Shown: one piece after another, positions 5,179 through 6,983 of the stretch
Layout of the letters: every line of letters starts with the position of its first letter
How positions within the stretch are numbered: the first letter of the stretch is position 1
DNA from: Zoogloeaceae bacterium
GTDB lineage: Bacteria; Pseudomonadota; Gammaproteobacteria; Burkholderiales; Rhodocyclaceae
NCBI GenBank assembly: GCA_031290955.1
Contig: JAISLJ010000154.1
Span: 1-6,983, forward strand
Reading direction: 5' to 3'
DNA: 6,983 nucleotides
The notes under the pieces: model-generated
What the model saw: only the letters and a program-made list of their open reading frames with translations
Database searches by the model: none
Told to the model about the DNA's origin: nothing
Made by a program: the position numbers and the translations under genes

Positions 5179-5538
5179 ATGACCCAAAGAACCGATGTGC
5201 ACTACCCCGCCGCGCATACGCTGGAATTGCATCTGCGCCCAGTGGATGTCGCGTCCCCCGACCCGCACCGCAGCGATTACGGTTTTCGCGTCTATTTCGG
5301 CATCCTGCCGCCGGGCGGCGCCAGCGTGGAAGCGGACCAGTTCCAAGCGCGAATTGATGAAAGCTCCGATTACCGGCGACGAACTCCCGCATTCCCATTC
5401 ACCCGCAGGAAGCGCGACTTCTTTTCAAGCGATTTTTCTGACGATAAAAGTTCCGCAGAAAATCCTGGGGGATTTTCCAGCGGCGCTTCGTGCCACAGGA
5501 AAATCCCCCCTTTCTTTGCCCGCAAGATTCAACTGTGA
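5179..5538 (+). CDS. Small unrecognised protein, 3' end doubtful
   Basis: I do not recognise this 119-residue ORF. AAAGGAG (5166-5172) is a strong ribosome site, six bases before the ATG at 5179 (an adjacent ATG at 5176 is also in frame), so initiation is credible. Residues 1 to about 62 look like real coding sequence, with GC-rich third positions and a beta-strand-like pattern (TLELHLRPVDV, then YGFRVYFGILPPGG, then DQFQARIDE). From about residue 66 the composition turns to Arg/Ser/Phe/Lys-rich text. Residues from 97 on are encoded by the arms of a strong hairpin, and the ORF finally overlaps the convergent gene by 10 bases. The original stop was probably lost or the frame shifted upstream of the hairpin. 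No membrane segment or signal peptide is seen. Function is unknown. Confidence 0.45.
   Translation: MTQRTDVHYPAAHTLELHLRPVDVASPDPHRSDYGFRVYFGILPPGGASVEADQFQARIDESSDYRRRTPAFPFTRRKRDFFSSDFSDDKSSAENPGGFSSGASCHRKIPPFFARKIQL
5458..5477. promoter_or_regulatory. Alternative hairpin competing with the terminator-like stem
   Basis: GAAAATCC (5458-5465) is complementary to GGATTTTC (5470-5477) across a 4-base loop, giving an 8-bp stem. The right arm is also the left arm of the larger hairpin at 5467-5509, so only one of the two can form. This is the geometry of an attenuator, though no + strand gene follows it. Confidence 0.45.
5467..5516. terminator. Strong hairpin with T-rich tail, probable shared terminator of convergent genes
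   Basis: GGGGGATTTTCC (5467-5478) pairs perfectly over 12 bases with GGAAAATCCCCC (5498-5509). The 19-base loop can itself fold as GGCGC-TTC-GTGCC. TTTCTTT follows on the + strand. On the minus strand the stem starts 20 bases after the BamE-like stop and is followed by ATTTTCT-type sequence. The position between two convergent reading frames fits a bidirectional terminator. Confidence 0.65.
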
Positions 5539-5990
5539 TCCTCGGTACTGAAACTCGTGCGGCTGACCTTGCGATCCACGAAATGAACGTGGAAACGGGT
5601 TGCCAGGTGGTGCGGCCATTCGTTGCGGACATTCCACGTCCAGACTTCCTCAATGGAAAATTTCTGCGCGGAATGTTCCTTTCCCAAAAGGCGCAGGACT
5701 TCCTCCTGCGCCATGCCCGCCCGGATTCCGGCCAGGGAAGCGGCCTCCAGCGTGTCGCGCGCCTCGATGACGCGCCCTGTGGCATCAACGGTATACATCC
5801 AGTTACTGATGCCGTTCGGCTGTGAAGAATATTCCAACGTCCGGGTGCCGTCCGGGTTTCCGTGTGTTCGGAGGGGCGCGCCGCGTCCGGACAGGAGGGC
5901 GGCTTCGTCGGCATAGGCAGGCGCTTGCGCAAGGGCAGCGCCCGTAAATGGGACAGTCAGCAAGACGAGCGTGGCAAGGTGAAGCTTCAT
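5529..5990 (-). CDS. BamE/SmpA-like periplasmic protein
   Basis: 153-residue secreted protein. A signal peptide (MKLHLATLVLLTVPFTGAALA) with likely cleavage after A21 is followed by a single, mostly polar domain. The second half shows the BamE/OmlA-type repeat pattern GMAQEEVLRLLGKEH (92-106), then EEVWTWNVRN (114-123), and a closing strand RFHVHFVDRKV. The first half (GRGAPLRTHGNPDGTRTLEY, then WMYTVDATGRVIEA) looks like a diverged preceding repeat, a layout I know from betaproteobacterial SmpA/OmlA-like proteins. BamE itself is an outer-membrane lipoprotein of the Bam complex. Here no lipobox cysteine exists and the mature chain has no cysteine, so it should be soluble in the periplasm. The start at 5990 is chosen over an in-frame ATG at 6011 because AGAGGAAA precedes it closely and the signal peptide begins there. 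No clear promoter was found upstream. A role in envelope assembly is only suggested. Confidence 0.72.
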   Translation of the reverse strand: MKLHLATLVLLTVPFTGAALAQAPAYADEAALLSGRGAPLRTHGNPDGTRTLEYSSQPNGISNWMYTVDATGRVIEARDTLEAASLAGIRAGMAQEEVLRLLGKEHSAQKFSIEEVWTWNVRNEWPHHLATRFHVHFVDRKVSRTSFSTEDHS

Positions 5991-5992
5991 GA

Positions 5993-6000
5993 TTTCCTCT
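5993..6000 (-). promoter_or_regulatory. Ribosome binding site deciding the BamE-like start
   Basis: On the minus strand AGAGGAAA ends two bases before the ATG at 5990-5988, with its AGAGG core five bases away. This supports the shorter start and leaves the ATG at 6011 as non-initiating. Confidence 0.65.
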
Positions 6001-6230
6001 CGACGGTTCATGTAAGGTGGGCCGGGGCGCGGGATTGCCCCCCGGTCGTCTGACTGTTTTTACGCAGGCTCTGTTGTTTCCGGAGCAGACAGGCGCGGGG
6101 AGGATTGCGGATTTTTTCCTGTTGATTCCGTGCCATTGCCGCGTTTTCGCCCTTTCCCGGAAAACCGTTCGGCGCGTTTCAGCCAGACAGAAGCTGCCAG
6201 AGCATTTTTGATGCCAGCAACAAAATTTTA

Positions 6231-6254
6231 CCCTCGCCCGCTTGGCGGGAGAGG
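6231..6254. repeat. CTC/GAG hairpin, second copy
   Basis: CCCGC (6237-6241) pairs with GCGGG (6245-6249) around a TTG loop. After one mismatch, CCTC (6232-6235) pairs with GAGG (6251-6254). The design matches the hairpin at 4840-4866. It is followed immediately by ATTGCTG, a possible relic of the dispersed palindrome. Confidence 0.55.
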
Positions 6255-6336
6255 ATTGCTGTCTACAAGACCGCGAAGCGCCGCTCATTTTTTCAACCTT
6301 CCAGCAGCATGACGCCCAAGGAAATGGATGCGCTCC

Positions 6337-6390
6337 CTCTCTCGCCTGCCGGGGCGTCCTGCGGACGGCACCAAGCGGGGGGGGAGAGAG
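6337..6390. repeat. Large CTC/GAG palindrome with internal hairpin
   Basis: CTCTCTCGCC (6337-6346) and GGGGAGAGAG (6381-6390) are complementary with one mismatch. Between them CGTCC-TGC-GGACG (6355-6367) forms a perfect 5-bp hairpin. A run of eight G spans 6377-6384. The right arm is also the left arm of the 17-bp inverted repeat ending at 6615. Confidence 0.55.
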
Positions 6391-6422
6391 AAGCAGACGT
6401 CCCAGATCGGAACCGGTGTGTG

Positions 6423-6449
6423 GATTGCCGCGCTGCGCTCGCAATGACG
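6423..6449. repeat. Dispersed intergenic palindrome, copy B
   Basis: 27-base copy from GATTGCCGCG to CGCAATGACG, shorter than copies A and D by six central bases. Same orientation as copies A and D. Confidence 0.8.
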
Positions 6450-6528
6450 GGAGTTTGGACGTTGGGTTTATTTCCGTGGGCGCGGGTTCCGCTGTTACGC
6501 GAAAGAAAGCGCGAGGCGTCTCAGTCTT

Positions 6529-6559
6529 CGTCATTGCGAGGAGTAGCGACGCGGCAATC
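6529..6559. repeat. Dispersed intergenic palindrome, copy C (inverted)
   Basis: 31-base copy reading CGTCATTGCGAG at its left end and GCGGCAATC at its right, i.e. the reverse complement orientation of copies A, B and D. Confidence 0.8.
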
Positions 6560-6656
6560 CATTGGCCTTCATTTGCGCGATGCCCCCCGCGCCGCCGCCT
6601 GCTTCTCTCTCCCCCGCGGCGCGGACGGAAGGGAATCGCACAGACAACCGCCGATG

Positions 6657-6689
6657 GATTGCCACGGCGCTACGCGCCTCGCAATGACG
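6657..6689. repeat. Dispersed intergenic palindrome, copy D
   Basis: 33-base copy from GATTGCCACG to CGCAATGACG, same length and orientation as copy A, with central sequence GCGCTACGCGCC. It lies outside the nested inverted block. Confidence 0.8.
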
Positions 6690-6728
6690 ACAAAGTGGGG
6701 ACGGCTTCCAGTCGCCCCAAGGAATGGT

Positions 6729-6747
6729 CGGGAGCAGGATGCTCCCG
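6729..6747. other. Perfect hairpin upstream of the LprI-like gene
   Basis: CGGGAGCA-GGA-TGCTCCCG is a perfect 8-bp stem with a 3-base loop, immediately upstream of a candidate -35 box. It lacks a T-run. It could be an operator-like dyad or a transcript hairpin. Confidence 0.45.
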
Positions 6748-6752
6748 CTCCC

Positions 6753-6781
6753 TTGAAACCAGGCGGGGCATGTTTTATCCT
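6753..6781 (+). promoter_or_regulatory. Candidate promoter of the LprI-like gene
   Basis: TTGAAA (6753-6758) and TATCCT (6776-6781) are separated by 17 bases and match the sigma70 consensus at 4 of 6 positions each. A start near 6788 gives a leader of about 30 bases before the ATG at 6817. Confidence 0.45.
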
Positions 6782-6816
6782 CATCCCCCTGCCTTTCACT
6801 TTTCGGGAGCAATCTC

Positions 6817-6983
6817 ATGCGCACAAATCCTCTCCTGCGTCCGCGCCTTTGCCTGGGACGCTTTCTTGCCGCCTTCTTCCTTGCGCTTCCGGCCGCGCCG
6901 TTGCTTGCGGCCAGTTTTGATTGCGCGAAGGCAAGGACGCCATTCGAGCGCACTGTGTGCGCGAACGAAAAGCTTTCCCGGCT
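6817..6983 (+). CDS. LprI-like (DUF1311) secreted protein, 3' end cut by window
   Basis: First 55 residues of an exported protein. A basic N-terminus and a hydrophobic core (about 14-31) form a signal peptide, probably cleaved at the AAS boundary near residue 32. The mature start SFDCAKARTPFERTVCANEKLSR matches the opening of the lysozyme-inhibitor LprI-like N-terminal domain. In that domain two cysteines (here C36 and C48) and the spacing xxxE..xC...xLS are characteristic. GGGAG (6805-6809) lies seven bases before the ATG. Known relatives are periplasmic or surface proteins, some of which inhibit lysozyme; that activity cannot be inferred from this fragment. The rest of the gene, including any extra domain, is outside the window. 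Confidence 0.75.
   Translation, partial: MRTNPLLRPRLCLGRFLAAFFLALPAAPLLAASFDCAKARTPFERTVCANEKLSR

Larger units (their letters stand above)
6380..6615. repeat. Nested inverted-repeat composite
   Basis: A 17-base segment GGGGGAGAGAGAAGCAG (6380-6396) recurs exactly inverted as CTGCTTCTCTCTCCCCC (6599-6615). Between these arms lie two dispersed palindromes that are themselves in opposite orientation (6423-6449 and 6529-6559). The whole 236-base block is therefore roughly symmetric about position 6495. Confidence 0.75.
5991..6816. other. Long repeat-rich intergenic region between divergent genes
   Basis: Over 800 bases separate the minus-strand BamE-like gene from the + strand LprI-like gene, and I find no supportable gene in them. 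Contents from left to right: a GC hairpin CCGGGG/CCCCGG (6022-6027 with 6040-6045); an unremarkable stretch to 6230; CTC/GAG hairpins at 6231 and 6337; three dispersed palindromes; a nested inverted repeat; and a hairpin and promoter just before the right-edge gene. Open frames here translate the repeats (for example DCRAALAMT and DCHGATRLAMT) and are spurious. Confidence 0.75.

Noticed and set aside
4962..5357. A protein of repeated SEDNAPL-type heptads from the tandem array
   Set aside because: The ribosome site is poor, the part after the array is unrelated shadow text, and several other frames on both strands are equally open through the array.
6022..6045. CCGGGG/CCCCGG hairpin followed by TTTTTA at 6057 as a + strand terminator
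   Set aside because: No + strand gene lies upstream to terminate and the T-run is 11 bases away. It falls in the untranslated leader of the minus-strand gene and may be chance in GC-rich DNA.
5803..6534. A 243-codon minus-strand frame extending upstream of the BamE-like gene
   Set aside because: It is in a different frame from the BamE-like protein, crosses repeat DNA and carries no recognisable domain.
6309..6920. A 203-codon + strand open frame in the right intergenic region
   Set aside because: It translates the dispersed palindromes (RAALAMT, LRGVATRQS, GATRLAMT) and overlaps the better-supported LprI-like start in another frame.

Overview
The window is GC-rich DNA that reads like a betaproteobacterium, possibly Rhodocyclales or a relative. 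This rests on the close resemblance of the PrmB-like and BioC-like proteins to betaproteobacterial sequences, and on the mix of housekeeping genes, a hemerythrin and abundant intergenic palindromes. The assignment is inference from remembered family patterns, not a search. I recognise no phage, plasmid, CRISPR or transposase gene.

Left part (1-1628, + strand): the 3' portion of a hemerythrin gene; then a PrmB-type glutamine methyltransferase that keeps its catalytic domain but lacks the usual N-terminal domain; then a cysteine-rich outer-membrane lipoprotein resembling orphan type VI immunity-like lipoproteins.

Central operon (about 1726-4786, + strand): a good sigma70-type promoter (TTGTCA, 18 bp, GATAAT) precedes three tightly packed genes. 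They are a YcxB-like two-helix membrane protein, the biotin-synthesis methyltransferase BioC (10 bp gap) and the potassium transporter subunit TrkH (3 bp gap). The spacing indicates co-transcription. The functions are unrelated, so this looks like a housekeeping operon rather than a pathway.

Right part (4787-6983): repeat-rich accessory DNA. It holds a seven-copy 21-bp tandem array in which every unit carries a dyad, four copies of a dispersed ATTGC...GCAAT palindrome, and several CTC/GAG hairpins that tend to accompany those palindromes. It also holds a small unrecognised + strand ORF whose 3' end runs through a strong terminator-like hairpin, a convergent minus-strand BamE/SmpA-like periplasmic protein, and the start of an LprI-like (DUF1311) secreted protein at the right edge.

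The most notable items are the dyad-containing tandem array, the three-arm mutually exclusive hairpin at 5458-5509, the nested inverted-repeat composite at 6380-6615 and the N-terminally truncated prmB. I did not find a convincing new defence or mobile system.
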